Counted from the stretch's first letter, positions 25,715-35,524 are shown. The stretch is 64,000 nucleotides of DNA from Acidobacteriota bacterium (GCA_029861955.1 JAOTYK010000006.1:62001-126000); one strand, 5' to 3'. The notes: a model not told the origin generated them from the letters alone. Numbers and translations: made by a program.

Positions 25715-25743
25715 TTTGTAGGTGTTTCGCGCGGAGGGGACAA
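25715..25743 (-). promoter_or_regulatory. Sigma-70-like promoter of the minus-strand RNA
   Basis: TTGTCC (25743-25738), exactly 17 nt, then TACAAA (25720-25715) on the minus strand. Transcription would begin around 25709. The -35 box lies only a few bases before the GTG start of the divergent XRE gene, overlapping its ribosome-binding region. Confidence 0.5.
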
Positions 25744-25746
25744 CCC

Positions 25747-27054
25747 GTGGACGGAGATTCGCCGACGGGAAAGAAGAATCGGCCCGCCAGAAAAGTGCGC
25801 ACGCGATCCGACGGAGCGACTTCGGATCGTCCAGCGGGCTTTTCGGCGACCGATCCTGCCGGGAGGTCTATCGCGGCCCAGGAGGCCGTAGGGGCATTTC
25901 TGCGCTCGGCCCGACAGTCCCAGAAGCTGACTCAGGAGCAGGTCGCCGCCATGACCAAGGACGGCCCGTGGCAACTCTCCAGGGCCGCCATCAGCGCCAT
26001 CGAGCGGGGTCAGAATTTCCCCGGCATGGAAGCGATGCTCGCGCTGTCCAACGTTCTTTTTGTCGACCCGAAGCAACTGGTCGAGCGGGCGCGACTGGCG
26101 ACGGAAGTTCCGATCGACGCGACCGATATCGATTTTGCTGACCTGAACCAGCAGGCGGCCGACGCGTTCTGGACCGGCGACTTTCGTAAGGCCATCTCCA
26201 TCTACGATGCGATGCTCGAGATCCTCGCCCTACAAAAGGATGACGCCGACGAGCCGCTGGCGCATCGGATCGCGGCCGTCGAGGTCAAGCGCGCCACGGC
26301 ACTGAAGAGAGCCGGTGCCCTGCTCTCGGCCATCGCGACCGCAGAGAAAGCGATTTCGTTGTCGAGCGGTAACAAGCGAATCCAGGCCGAGGCGTACATC
26401 GCTCTCAGCGATCTCCAGTGCCAGCGGGGCCTTCTTCCGTTGGCAGGCGACGCCGCTCGTCGCGCAATCGAACTTTCCGAGGAGAGTGGGCCACAGACCA
26501 AGGGCTGGGCCTGGATGGTCCGGGCACGGGTCCAGTACATCTCGGAAGAGTTCGAGGAATCCAGACAATCATTCCTCGAGGCGCGCAAGCAAGCGCGAGC
26601 CGCAGGCGACACGAGCCACATGACCCATATCGAAGGGGACATCGGGATGTGTTGGCTGGGGATGGGACGAACGGACGAGGCCCGGAAATGGGTGCGTCGG
26701 GCCGTCGACCTGGCCCGCGAACATTCGCAGCCGTCGCTCGAGGCCAGTTGGCTTGTTGCACTGGGCAAGATCGCGTTCCAGAGTACCGCCTTCGACGAGG
26801 CGGAGAGCTTCGCCAACGCGGCGATGAGGATCTCGAAGCCGAGGGAACTTCAGCTAACGACCTTCCAGGCGGAGTGGCTTTGCCACTGCATCGCTCGCAA
26901 GCGATCGCCGGACCTTCCCGATCGCCATCGACTGGCTTACCTCCGCAAGCTCTACCTCCATCTCGACCAGCATGAGGGCGTCGAGGAGGTTCGCGAGTTC
27001 CGCGCGATCGCCCTTCGGACGATCACCGCCAGCGAGTCCGGTCTGGAAACCTGA
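25747..27054 (+). CDS. XRE-family regulator with TPR domain
   Basis: 435 residues. A basic, flexible N-terminus (about 1-45) precedes an XRE/Cro helix-turn-helix (about 50-110, 'FLRSARQSQKLTQEQVAAM' through 'ISAIERGQNFPGMEAMLALSNVL'). About 300 residues of tetratricopeptide-like helices follow. The architecture resembles peptide- or partner-responsive regulators, in which the TPR part senses a ligand and the HTH binds DNA. GTG 25747 has GAGGGG 7 nt upstream. It is divergent from the structured RNA, whose -35 box lies just before this start, so binding here could control both. Ligand and targets unknown. Confidence 0.85.
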   Translation: MDGDSPTGKKNRPARKVRTRSDGATSDRPAGFSATDPAGRSIAAQEAVGAFLRSARQSQKLTQEQVAAMTKDGPWQLSRAAISAIERGQNFPGMEAMLALSNVLFVDPKQLVERARLATEVPIDATDIDFADLNQQAADAFWTGDFRKAISIYDAMLEILALQKDDADEPLAHRIAAVEVKRATALKRAGALLSAIATAEKAISLSSGNKRIQAEAYIALSDLQCQRGLLPLAGDAARRAIELSEESGPQTKGWAWMVRARVQYISEEFEESRQSFLEARKQARAAGDTSHMTHIEGDIGMCWLGMGRTDEARKWVRRAVDLAREHSQPSLEASWLVALGKIAFQSTAFDEAESFANAAMRISKPRELQLTTFQAEWLCHCIARKRSPDLPDRHRLAYLRKLYLHLDQHEGVEEVREFRAIALRTITASESGLET

Positions 27055-27134
27055 GCGGGCGCGCCAAGCCAACCGGAATCCTCTAGAATGTGCGACGACC
27101 CGCAGGCCCAGGGGCGGCGGGCGTGGAGTTGTTC

Positions 27135-29171
27135 GTGTCTCGAATCCAGCATGTCCGCAACATCGGGATCGTTGCGCATATCGACGCCGGCAAGACGACC
27201 GTCAGCGAGCGGTTTCTGCATCACTCCGGAAAGATCCATCGCGTTGGCGAGGTTCATGACGGGGAATCGCAGATGGACTGGATGCCGCAGGAGAAAGAGC
27301 GTGGCATCACGATCACGGCGGCCACGACGACCATCCCCTGGCGCGATCACGAGATCCACCTCATCGACACACCCGGTCACGTTGACTTCACCATGGAGGT
27401 CGAGCGTAGCCTTCGGGTGCTCGATGGCGCCGTGGTCGTGTTCTGTGCCTCCAGTGGCGTCGAACCACAATCCGAAACCGTCTGGCGACAGGCAGACAAG
27501 TTCCGCGTTCCGCGGGTCGCCTTCATCAACAAGATGGATCGTGTGGGCGCCGATTTCGGCGCCGTCGTCGCGGAGATTCGAGAACGATTGAAGGGGCCTG
27601 CAGTGCCGGTCCAGATACCGATCGGCACCGAGGATACCTTCGAGGGTGCCGTCGATCTGATCGCGATGCATGCCGTCTACTCCAGCGGTGACATCACGGA
27701 ACCGGATGTCGTTGCGGCGATACCGGACGCGTTGAAAGACGAGGCACAGGCGGCACGGGACGTAATGATCGAGGCGATAGCCGACGTCGACGACGAGATT
27801 GCCTTGAAGTTTCTGGATGACCAGCCCCTCGACGAGAAAGAACTCAGCGCAGCTCTCCGTCGTGCATGTTTATCGCTGGAGATGATTCCCGTTCTTTGTG
27901 GGGCGGCCCTTCGTAATCGTGGAGTTCGCCCGCTCCTCGATGCTGTAATCGACTATCTGCCCAGTCCGGAGGACCTTCCACCGGTCGCGGGTATCGACCC
28001 TTCGGATCCGGAGACCTCGCTCGAGCGTCCCCCGCTGGCCAAGGCCCCGTTGGCGGCACTGGCGTTCAAGGTTGCGATTGACGATGGGCGCAAGCTGGTC
28101 TTTCTCCGTGTCTTTAGCGGAAAGCTGATCGCCGGTGGGGAGGTTCTGAACGTCCGCGAAGGCAAGAAGGAGAAGGTCGCCCGACTCTTTCGCATGCACT
28201 CCCACAAGAGAGAGCGGCTCGACCACGCCGTCGCCGGCGAGATCGTCGCCGCCGCGGGGCTCAAGTTGGCCACTACCGGCGACAGTCTCTGCGATCCCGA
28301 TGAGCCGATCCTTCTGGAACGGATCGACTCCTACGAGCCCGTGATCTCGATCGCCATCGAGCCGCGTACCCAGGCCGCTCGAGCCAAACTAGACCATGCC
28401 CTCAACAAGATGGTGGAGGAGGATCCGACGTTTCGCGTGCGTATCGATAGCGAGACGGGGCAAACGCTCATCAGCGGCATGGGTGAGTTGCATCTGGAAG
28501 TCATCGTCGATCGACTCAAGCGAGAGTACGGCGTCGACGCGTCGGTGGGTAAGCCTCAGGTTGTGTTCCGCGAGACGATCCGTGTGGCTGCCGAGGGGGT
28601 TTCGGTCTTCGAGCGAGAACTCAAGGAGGCGCAGCTCTTCGGCAAGGTCAGTTGTCGGATCGAGCCGCTAGGTCGAGGCGAAGGCGTTCACTTCGAATCT
28701 GAAGTCGTCGACGACTCGATCCCGCCGGCCTATTTGCTGGCGGCCCGTTCCGGACTCGAGGAGGCGACCAACGCGGGCCCCGACGGCTATCCGCTCGAGG
28801 ACCTGCACGTCACCCTGCTCGGTGTCGGCTTTCGCGAGGAGTCCCAGCCCGAGATCGGCCTGAAAGTGGCAGCCGGTGAGGCGTTCCGTCAGGCGGTTGG
28901 CAAGGCAAGTCCGCTTCGACTGGAACCGATCATGAATGTGGAGGTGGTCGTTGATGACGACAGTCTCGGGGCCGTCATCGGCGATTTGAAGGCGCGACGC
29001 GCGGTGATTCAGGAGATCGGGTCCCGGGGTGCGGACCGAGTCGTCGAGGCGCGGGTGTCCCTGAGACAGATGTTTGGCTACTCCACTGACGTTCGTTCGT
29101 TGACCCGTGGGCGAGCCACTTTTTCGATGCACTTCGATCGGTTCGACGATCTCGGTGGCAAGGACGGTTAG
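27135..29171 (+). CDS. Elongation factor G paralogue
   Basis: 678 residues from GTG 27135 (GGAG 6 nt upstream); an upstream in-frame GTG at 27090 adds a low-quality extension. GTPase motifs are G1 'AHIDAGKT', G2 'RGITIT', G3 'DTPGHVDF', G4 'NKMD' and G5-like 'CGAAL'. EF-G domains II-V follow, with '[14 protein letters not shown]' and the C-terminal '[11 protein letters not shown]'. It should catalyse ribosomal translocation or recycling. It lies away from any rpsL-rpsG-tufA cluster, so it may be a second EF-G rather than the housekeeping fusA. A -10-like TAGAAT lies at 27084-27089. The stop overlaps the convergent gene by 4 nt. Confidence 0.95.
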   Translation: MSRIQHVRNIGIVAHIDAGKTTVSERFLHHSGKIHRVGEVHDGESQMDWMPQEKERGITITAATTTIPWRDHEIHLIDTPGHVDFTMEVERSLRVLDGAVVVFCASSGVEPQSETVWRQADKFRVPRVAFINKMDRVGADFGAVVAEIRERLKGPAVPVQIPIGTEDTFEGAVDLIAMHAVYSSGDITEPDVVAAIPDALKDEAQAARDVMIEAIADVDDEIALKFLDDQPLDEKELSAALRRACLSLEMIPVLCGAALRNRGVRPLLDAVIDYLPSPEDLPPVAGIDPSDPETSLERPPLAKAPLAALAFKVAIDDGRKLVFLRVFSGKLIAGGEVLNVREGKKEKVARLFRMHSHKRERLDHAVAGEIVAAAGLKLATTGDSLCDPDEPILLERIDSYEPVISIAIEPRTQAARAKLDHALNKMVEEDPTFRVRIDSETGQTLISGMGELHLEVIVDRLKREYGVDASVGKPQVVFRETIRVAAEGVSVFERELKEAQLFGKVSCRIEPLGRGEGVHFESEVVDDSIPPAYLLAARSGLEEATNAGPDGYPLEDLHVTLLGVGFREESQPEIGLKVAAGEAFRQAVGKASPLRLEPIMNVEVVVDDDSLGAVIGDLKARRAVIQEIGSRGADRVVEARVSLRQMFGYSTDVRSLTRGRATFSMHFDRFDDLGGKDG

Positions 29172-30193
29172 TCCGACCCTTCGCGCTCGAAGATCCCGCG
29201 AACCCAGCCGCTGGCATCTGCGATCTGCACCGTCACCCGTCGCGCATCCGCCGGTCCTGCTTCCTCCGTATCGACCTCTATCTTGGCGTTCCCGATGCTG
29301 AGTTTCATCGAGTCAGATAGCGACGACAGGTCCACGCCGTCACAACCAGTCGTTGAACACACGAAGTCTAGTTGAAGACGAAGATTGGTCTGCTCGTCGA
29401 ATCCACCGTGAACGACGACCGCACGAATCCGATCCCAGTCGATGCTCTCATCCGGCCCGAGAATCGATTCCCAGACGGCCTGTAGGTCGCCGTCGACGTT
29501 CAGGATCGCGCCGCGAATGCGCGCGTCGCCCGAGATCCGATCCAGCCACTCGTCGAGTTGCACCGGCCCCTCGTGTACCTCAAGGGAATCCAGACGATCG
29601 ATCGTGCGTTTCGCGGCTTCAAGGTCTCTCGAGATGAACAGTGTGGCTCGACGCAAGAATCCGGCGCTGTATCGGAGTCCGGCCTGAGGAAGGAGGTAAA
29701 TGGTCTCCTGGCGATAACGATTGACATCGTCCGAGTCATTTGCAACGAATAGTCCAGCCAACCAATCCATGAAACGAAGCTGATTGCCAAACCCTCGTGC
29801 GCTGATCGTGATCAGATCTTCGCCGTCGGTGCCGGAGTCGTGGACCCACGTGAATAGAGCGGGAAATAGTTTATCTATCTGTTTCCGGTTGCCGCGATTT
29901 TGCATCGCAATGAACATCTGTGCGATGGACGAATCACCGCCGACGTTTTGATTGAGTTGTTCGGCCCCGGTCATGAATTCGTCGATGACACGGGCCGTTC
30001 CCGGATCATCGAGATCGAGTGTCCACTCGACGAACGCGGTCGATTGCGGCCCGAACCGCTCGTCGTGATCGGGGATCGTTCCGGGCCGGTTGATCCAGAC
30101 GATGAACGAGATGACGGCGATCATCGTGATGAGAATCAGCGAACCGCAACCGATCCCACAACCGATCAGAATTCGTCTAGCTTTTCCGGCCAC
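29168..30193 (-). CDS. Membrane-anchored hypothetical protein
   Basis: No family recognised. 341 residues: a short basic N-terminus, a Gly/Cys-rich start of one transmembrane helix (about 9-33), then a large extracytoplasmic domain. The domain has the mixed pattern of a DUF3352-like or similar lipid-exposed fold ('[21 protein letters not shown]', '[36 protein letters not shown]'). The central stretch '[17 protein letters not shown]' resembles segments of DUF3352 proteins, but the match is weak. Stop TAA overlaps the EF-G stop by 4 nt. It is divergent from the YbdK-type ligase. Confidence 0.7.
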   Translation of the reverse strand: MAGKARRILIGCGIGCGSLILITMIAVISFIVWINRPGTIPDHDERFGPQSTAFVEWTLDLDDPGTARVIDEFMTGAEQLNQNVGGDSSIAQMFIAMQNRGNRKQIDKLFPALFTWVHDSGTDGEDLITISARGFGNQLRFMDWLAGLFVANDSDDVNRYRQETIYLLPQAGLRYSAGFLRRATLFISRDLEAAKRTIDRLDSLEVHEGPVQLDEWLDRISGDARIRGAILNVDGDLQAVWESILGPDESIDWDRIRAVVVHGGFDEQTNLRLQLDFVCSTTGCDGVDLSSLSDSMKLSIGNAKIEVDTEEAGPADARRVTVQIADASGWVRGIFEREGSD

Positions 30194-30267
30194 GTGTCGC
30201 GTCTCCTCGCGATTCTCCTTGTCCGGCCGTGCTACACTCCGGCTCCAATTGGAGAGGGGTCATCGCC

Positions 30268-31380
30268 ATGAGTCTCCCGGACCTCACCATCGGGATTGAA
30301 GAAGAATATCAGATCATCCACCCCGAGACGCGGGAGTTGACGTCCTATATCCAGGAGTTCCTCGACGAGGGTCGCGTGATCTTACGCGACCAGATCAAAC
30401 CGGAATTTCTTACTTCTCAGATCGAGGTTGGCAGCAGCATCTGCAGCAACATGCGTGAGGCCCGCGCAGAAATCGCCCGTCTCCGGCGCACCGTCATCGG
30501 TCTTGCCAAGAAGCAGGGATTGCGTGTCGCCGCGGCAGGAACCCATCCGTTCTCGCAGTGGAGCCAACAGAAGGTGACCGCAGGCGAACGGTATACACGC
30601 CACGAACAGGATATGGCGGACGTCGCACGGCAGATGCTCGTCTTCGGTATGCATGTCCATGTCGGCATCGATGATCCCGAGCTGCGCGTCGATGTCATGA
30701 ATCAGTCTCGCTATTTTATGCCTCACCTGTTGGCGCTCTCGACCAGCTCGCCGTTCTGGCATGGACGGGATACCGGTCTTCGTAGCTATCGCACGATCAT
30801 CCTCGGGAATCTGCCACGGTCCGGGCTACCGCCAAGCTTCAATTCCTGGGCCGAGCACGAGCAGTTCATCGACACGCTGCTCCGCACACGTTGTATCGAC
30901 GAGGCGACCAAGATCTGGTGGGATATTCGACTCAATCCGAAATATCCAACCGTCGAGTTTCGCTACTCTGACATCTGCACGCGGATCGACGAGGTGATGT
31001 GTATCGCGGCGTTGCAGCTGGCGATCGTCGCGAAACTCATCAAGCTTCACAGGGCCAACCTCTCGTGGCGTGATTATCGTCGAAACCTATTGACCGAGAA
31101 CAAATGGCGAGCCGCCCGCTACGGAATCGAAGGGAGCCTGATCGATTTTGGCAGCAAATCTGAACTCCCGGTGCGTGAACTCGTTCACGAGATCCTCGCA
31201 CTGGTCGATGACGTTGTAGACGAGCTTCAAATCCGCGACGAAGTCGACTACGTTCACACAATTCTCGAACGCGGCACGAGCGCAGATCGACAGTTGGCGG
31301 TCTACAAGGAGACCGGCAGCCTGGAGGCCGTTGTCGATCGCGTGATCGAAGAGACGGAGACTGGAATCGACGACGCTTGA
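30268..31380 (+). CDS. YbdK-type carboxylate-amine ligase (glutamate-cysteine ligase family 2)
   Basis: 370 residues. Family signatures are 'LTIGIEEEYQII', 'TSQIEVGSSIC', 'GTHPFSQW', 'HVHVGIDD', 'SPFWHGRDTGLRSYR' and 'WWDIRLNPKYPTVEFRYSD'. These glutamine-synthetase-fold enzymes couple ATP hydrolysis to amide bond formation. YbdK itself makes gamma-glutamylcysteine weakly, and other members use different amines. ATG 30268 follows GGAGAGGGG. The TGA overlaps the next start (TTGA), and the methyltransferase in turn overlaps the dehydratase (ATGA), so three enzymes are made together. A -10-like TACACT lies at 30233-30238. Confidence 0.9.
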   Translation: MSLPDLTIGIEEEYQIIHPETRELTSYIQEFLDEGRVILRDQIKPEFLTSQIEVGSSICSNMREARAEIARLRRTVIGLAKKQGLRVAAAGTHPFSQWSQQKVTAGERYTRHEQDMADVARQMLVFGMHVHVGIDDPELRVDVMNQSRYFMPHLLALSTSSPFWHGRDTGLRSYRTIILGNLPRSGLPPSFNSWAEHEQFIDTLLRTRCIDEATKIWWDIRLNPKYPTVEFRYSDICTRIDEVMCIAALQLAIVAKLIKLHRANLSWRDYRRNLLTENKWRAARYGIEGSLIDFGSKSELPVRELVHEILALVDDVVDELQIRDEVDYVHTILERGTSADRQLAVYKETGSLEAVVDRVIEETETGIDDA

Positions 31381-32195
31381 GGCAGCGGTCGGACACGCCG
31401 GATCGGGGCGCTCTACGTCGATTCTGGAACGCACGGCTGGATCCCCTTGAATGGAATCATGTCGGTGACGCTGGCGACGCCCCGCCACGGGCCAGTCGTG
31501 GGTCGGCGTTGACGGCCGCCGTCGAGGCCCTCCGGCCGATCGCCGCTCAGAGAATCCTGGAACTAGGTTGCGGCGTGGAGGGCCTTGCTTCCGATCTGCG
31601 CGATCGTGGTGCGGATGTCACGGCGATCGATCTGGCGGAACGACGCGTAGCGGTCGCTCAGACACGATTCGGGCGGCAGTCGTCCGGCACGGGAAGCGTG
31701 TTGACGTGTGCGGCGGACGCAAACCTGCTGCCGTTCCGCGCGGCGACATTCGATGCGATCGTTGCACAGGATGTCCTCATGTACAACGACCCTTCGTCGA
31801 TCCAGGGCGAGGCCGCCCGCGTGCTACGACCGGGAGGTCGACTCGTGTTGGTCGAGGCGTTACGTGGGAACCCTGCGCTGGCATGGATTCGCAATCGGGT
31901 CGATGCATCCGAGCACAGTCGTTACGCCAACTACCTGAGTTGGTCGGAGCTTCGTGGACACTCGGATGGTTTGCGTACCGTCAAGAAGAGTGCCCACACG
32001 CTTGTTTCGTTGCCCGCGTGGTGGGTGCTCTTTCGACTGCGGAGTGTCCACTGGCACCGCAGGTTGCTACGCTTGCTCGAGCCGTTGGATCGAGGTCTCC
32101 TTCGGGTGGCGCCTGCGTTGGGGCATTGGGCCTGGCGTGGGGTGTTGGTGTTGGAGCGAGTCGAGGCCCCGGATCCCGCTAGACTGTGCCGATGA
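31377..32195 (+). CDS. Class I SAM-dependent methyltransferase
   Basis: 272 residues starting at TTG 31377 within the preceding stop. Motif I 'RILELGCGVEGLASDL', the acidic end of strand 2 'VTAIDLAERRV', and 'ATFDAIVAQDVLMY' with 'VLRPGGRLVLVEAL' define a Methyltransf_11-like SAM fold. The substrate-binding C-terminal part is rich in Trp and Arg and could associate with membranes or a hydrophobic small molecule. The early segment 'LRRFWNARLDPLEWNH' resembles ubiquinone/sterol-type methyltransferases. Substrate not assignable. It overlaps both neighbours and is therefore co-translated with the ligase and dehydratase. Confidence 0.85.
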   Translation: MRQRSDTPDRGALRRFWNARLDPLEWNHVGDAGDAPPRASRGSALTAAVEALRPIAAQRILELGCGVEGLASDLRDRGADVTAIDLAERRVAVAQTRFGRQSSGTGSVLTCAADANLLPFRAATFDAIVAQDVLMYNDPSSIQGEAARVLRPGGRLVLVEALRGNPALAWIRNRVDASEHSRYANYLSWSELRGHSDGLRTVKKSAHTLVSLPAWWVLFRLRSVHWHRRLLRLLEPLDRGLLRVAPALGHWAWRGVLVLERVEAPDPARLCR

Positions 32196-33154
32196 AGACG
32201 CCCGATATCGACGCGGTTCGATCGGCCCACGAGCGCATCCGCCCCTATATCCACCGGACTCCAGTCCTCGGTAGCCGGTCGATCGATGAGGAACTCGGTG
32301 CACGGGTATTCTTCAAGTGCGAGAACTTCCAGAAGGTGGGTGCCTTCAAGGCCCGCGGTGCGTTGAACGCGATCCTCTCCCTGGACCCGGCCGAACGCGC
32401 TCAGGGTGTCCTTACGCATTCGTCCGGCAATCACGGAGCAGCCCTGGCCTATGGCGCAGGAGCCCTCGGCGTGTCATGTATCGTCGTGATGCCCGATACG
32501 GCTCCTCAAATCAAGATCGATGCCGTGCGTGGCTATGGTGCAGAAATCGTGTTCTGTCCGCAGGCCGATCGCCCGACCATCTGTGAACAGATCAGGCTTG
32601 AGTCCCGCCGCACGCTGATCCATCCCTACGACGATCCGGCCATCATCGCCGGGCAGGGAACGGCAGCTCTCGAGTTGATCGAGGAGCTAGGTGAGCTGGA
32701 TGGGGTGATCGCGCCGGTAGGCGGGGGGGGATTGCTCTCCGGCACGGCGGTGACAGTCTCGGCGCTGTTGCCCCGGGCGAAAATTCTCGGCGCCGAGCCG
32801 TTCAGATTGGACGACGCCTACCGGTCTCTGACATCCGGCCGGCGTCAGCCGGCACCCGACCGCCCGGACTCATGTGCCGACGGTCTCCTGACGGGCCTGG
32901 GAGCGCTGCCGTTCGCCATCCTGACCGATCGCAGGGTCGAGATCATCCGCGTGGAGGAGGACGAGATCATCGACGCCAATCGCACCATCGTCGAGCGAAT
33001 GAAAATCGTCGTCGAGCCCTCCGCGGCGACGGTACTCGCCGCGCTACGAAGAACGAGGGACTCCATCGCCGGGATGCGATTCGGCGCCATCCTCAGCGGT
33101 GGGAACACGGATTTTTCCTGGCTGAAGGATCCTAAGGCGCCGCACAGGGATTGA
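32192..33154 (+). CDS. PLP-dependent threonine/serine dehydratase (or serine racemase)
   Basis: 320 residues. Lys53 in 'KVGAFKARG' forms the internal aldimine, 'SSGNHG' (77-82) holds the substrate carboxylate, and a tetraglycine loop 'GGGGLLSG' binds the PLP phosphate. There is no ACT domain, so it matches catabolic or biodegradative threonine dehydratase and serine racemase-like enzymes. It would deaminate L-threonine/L-serine or racemise serine. The start at ATG 32192 overlaps the methyltransferase TGA. The 3' end overlaps the convergent sorbosone-dehydrogenase-like gene by 23 nt. Confidence 0.92.
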   Translation: MKTPDIDAVRSAHERIRPYIHRTPVLGSRSIDEELGARVFFKCENFQKVGAFKARGALNAILSLDPAERAQGVLTHSSGNHGAALAYGAGALGVSCIVVMPDTAPQIKIDAVRGYGAEIVFCPQADRPTICEQIRLESRRTLIHPYDDPAIIAGQGTAALELIEELGELDGVIAPVGGGGLLSGTAVTVSALLPRAKILGAEPFRLDDAYRSLTSGRRQPAPDRPDSCADGLLTGLGALPFAILTDRRVEIIRVEEDEIIDANRTIVERMKIVVEPSAATVLAALRRTRDSIAGMRFGAILSGGNTDFSWLKDPKAPHRD

Positions 33155-34748
33155 TCAGCGACCGATCCGGGTCTCCGCTCTTCGACTCATCGGATCCCGA
33201 GACGGCGGTCACCAGGTAAGCCAACAACTCGCCGGGGTTCGGATTCGTTACGTCGCCCGTCGCCCAGTTGTTTGCGAGCGTTGAGTGGATGCAGGAGAAG
33301 TCGTTGTCAGGCGTGCCGCGATAGACACGATAGTATTCGGTCGGGACCATCGTGTTGTATTCCAGGTCTTCCCATGACCAGTTGCCCGCGGCACCAAGGA
33401 TCAACTGGTCCGCCCCCAGTACTCCATTGCCGGCGACCTCCAGGGCAGTGAACGGCGGGACGATCTTCAGAACGGACCCATCGCGATCCATGATGTACAT
33501 CTCGCCCTGGCCATCCCATCCAAAACTGGTCAGATCGAACGGGAGCGTGCCGCCGGGATCGACCTGGGCAGTCCAGTCGATGGGGTTCTTGAGAATACCG
33601 TTGTCCATCTCGAAGGAGCGAACGATTCCGGCGCAATAGTCGCCGTAGAAATAGTACCCATCCAGTTGAGGCATCCGACAGCCACGGTAGACACCTCCAC
33701 CAGTGATCGAGCAGGGTCCGGAGTGATTGAGGACGAGAACCGGGTCGATCAGGCTCGGGTCCGTGCACGCCGGTGCGCCGAAACAACCGACGACCGACAC
33801 GGGGTTGCAGTCAAACGGGTTGGACGTGTTGAAGCACTCCAGCCCCTCCTTGCTCCGCCAGCCGTAGTTGCCGTCGGCGTCTGCCGGCGTCGCGTAGTCC
33901 ACCTCTTCCCAGCAGTTCTGACCGACGTCTGCGATATAGAGATCACCGTTCCCGTCGAAATCGAAGCGCCACGGGTTGCGAAGACCCCACGCGAAGATCT
34001 CGTCGCAGTCTCCGCCGGCGCCATCGACCAGCGGATTCGTCGCGGGAATGCCGTAGAGGGCCGCACCGCCGCCACAGTCGCCACCCTCGTCGCCAGGGAG
34101 GGGAGTGGGGTCGATGCGAAGAATCTTGCCGAGCATCGTGTCGGTTGCCAGCCCGTTGCCACAACTGGCATGCCCCGTACCCGCATCGTTTGCTCCACCA
34201 CCGTCACCGGTACCGATGTACAAGAATCCGTCGGTGCCGAACTCTAGATGACCGCCGTTATGGTTCGACTGAGGCTGTGTGAAAGTAAGAAGAGAAACGA
34301 CGGACGCTGGATCGGCAACATCCGGATCGACCGTCACGCTGAATCGTGCAACGACCGTGGCGCCGCTACCGGACCGTGTGTAGTTGACGTAGAAGTACCC
34401 GTTGATGTCATAGTCGGGATCAAACGCCATCCCCAGAAGTCCGCGTTCGTTGCCGCTCGTGTTGATCAGTGTCTGAATGTCCAGGAACGTCGTATGGGCA
34501 TTCGCCGCGGTGCCGCGCTGCTTGACTTGAATGACGCCGTGTTGCTGGACGATGAAAATTCGATCAGTGTCCCCGGGAGGGGCCGTTACCAGCAACGGCT
34601 GAGAGAGACCCGTCGCGACCACCACGCTGTCGATCGTGAGGTTGTTAGTCGGGGAGACGCCATCGCAGACGCCCTGAGCCATGCTCGCCGAGTTAGCCAG
34701 GAGCAGCGTCGACAGAATTGCGATGAACAGAAGATGGGTCTTGCGCAT
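33132..34748 (-). CDS. Secreted PQQ-dependent glucose/sorbosone dehydrogenase-like protein
   Basis: 538 residues with a signal peptide (cleaved near 'SMAQG'). The propeller domain of about 400 residues carries GSDH signatures 'ERGLLGMAFDPDY', 'HNGGHLEFGTDGFLYIGTGDGG', 'GKILRIDP', 'IFAWGLRNPWRFDFD' and 'GDYCAGIVRSFE', where PQQ and Ca would bind. An extra C-terminal module of about 115 residues follows ('EYYRVYRGTPDNDFSCIHST' to 'DPDRSLINPC'). It resembles a fibronectin-III-like tail seen at the end of many secreted acidobacterial proteins. The enzyme would oxidise a sugar or aldose extracellularly. ATG 34748 has GGAGAA 8 nt upstream; the longer frame is rejected. The propeller contains many Cys, suggesting disulfides. 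Confidence 0.88.
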   Translation of the reverse strand: MRKTHLLFIAILSTLLLANSASMAQGVCDGVSPTNNLTIDSVVVATGLSQPLLVTAPPGDTDRIFIVQQHGVIQVKQRGTAANAHTTFLDIQTLINTSGNERGLLGMAFDPDYDINGYFYVNYTRSGSGATVVARFSVTVDPDVADPASVVSLLTFTQPQSNHNGGHLEFGTDGFLYIGTGDGGGANDAGTGHASCGNGLATDTMLGKILRIDPTPLPGDEGGDCGGGAALYGIPATNPLVDGAGGDCDEIFAWGLRNPWRFDFDGNGDLYIADVGQNCWEEVDYATPADADGNYGWRSKEGLECFNTSNPFDCNPVSVVGCFGAPACTDPSLIDPVLVLNHSGPCSITGGGVYRGCRMPQLDGYYFYGDYCAGIVRSFEMDNGILKNPIDWTAQVDPGGTLPFDLTSFGWDGQGEMYIMDRDGSVLKIVPPFTALEVAGNGVLGADQLILGAAGNWSWEDLEYNTMVPTEYYRVYRGTPDNDFSCIHSTLANNWATGDVTNPNPGELLAYLVTAVSGSDESKSGDPDRSLINPCAAP

Positions 34749-34882
34749 GGTTTCTCCGTAAAACGAACGAAAACGGATCTCTTCCGGTGCTTCTATACCG
34801 CCATTCCACAAATTGGACAATACGCCAGACCCCATCCAGCCCGTATCGGCCGACAGAATTCTGACGTGGGTGTTCCTGCCCG

Positions 34883-35524
34883 CTAGGACGTCGAAAGCCG
34901 GGAAGCCTCGAGGTGAAGCCGAAGAATCAGCTCCGGGTCGGGCCCGGCGGGCAGACCGAACAAATCTCGGTCGATCGCCAATTCGGCCTGGGCCGTGACC
35001 TGGGATTCGCCGACGACGATCTGGGCAGGAAAGGTCACGCGTTGTTTGACGCCACGCAGCTCAAGAACGCCCTCTACCTCGAATCCGGTGTCGGCGGTCC
35101 GAACGTCAATCGAGTGGAACGATGCCGATGGGAACCGGCCGGCTTCGAGGAAATCCGCTCCGCCCAACGCGGCGGCCGCGTCGTCGCTCATACCCGAGAT
35201 CGTTCGCGGATCGAAGTCAAACTGCAGCACGGCACCATCGGCTGTTCCGGTCGTCAGCGCCAGCGCGCCGTTCATCCCCCGTGCTGACGCCAGAGGTTTC
35301 GTGCGCTCGGATGCGGCCGCGAAGAAGACGCCGCTGGTTCCACCGATCGCAAACTGTTCCGCATCTGCGGGGATCGGTTGTAGCTCCGGAAGCACGGCGC
35401 CGGCAGCCTCCTCCGTGGTTGACGGACTGTCACAGCTACCTAGCAACAGGACCGCAAGTAGGGCCACTGCCGTCACCAAGGCCAACAAAATACCGCGCGT
35501 TGGGCGCGTCATCGATGCTATCAA
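34883..35524 (-). CDS. YceI-like lipoprotein
   Basis: 213 residues. A hydrophobic N-terminal stretch ends in lipobox 'LLGSC', then a lipocalin-like YceI pattern: 'FDFDPRTISGM', 'FLEAGRFPSASFHSIDV', 'VEGVLELRGVKQRVTFPA' and 'LAIDRDLFGLP'. YceI proteins bind polyisoprenoids or other amphiphiles in the periplasm. Here the domain is membrane-tethered. Start either at ATG 35524 or at Met5. It is upstream of the sorbosone-dehydrogenase-like gene on the same strand after 134 nt, so possibly separate transcripts. Confidence 0.82.
   Translation of the reverse strand: MIASMTRPTRGILLALVTAVALLAVLLLGSCDSPSTTEEAAGAVLPELQPIPADAEQFAIGGTSGVFFAAASERTKPLASARGMNGALALTTGTADGAVLQFDFDPRTISGMSDDAAAALGGADFLEAGRFPSASFHSIDVRTADTGFEVEGVLELRGVKQRVTFPAQIVVGESQVTAQAELAIDRDLFGLPAGPDPELILRLHLEASRLSTS

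Noticed and set aside
25408-26076. 222-codon minus-strand frame over the RNA and the XRE gene
   Set aside because: It runs through the terminator and antisense to a clear gene, with Arg/Ser-rich composition and no ribosome site.
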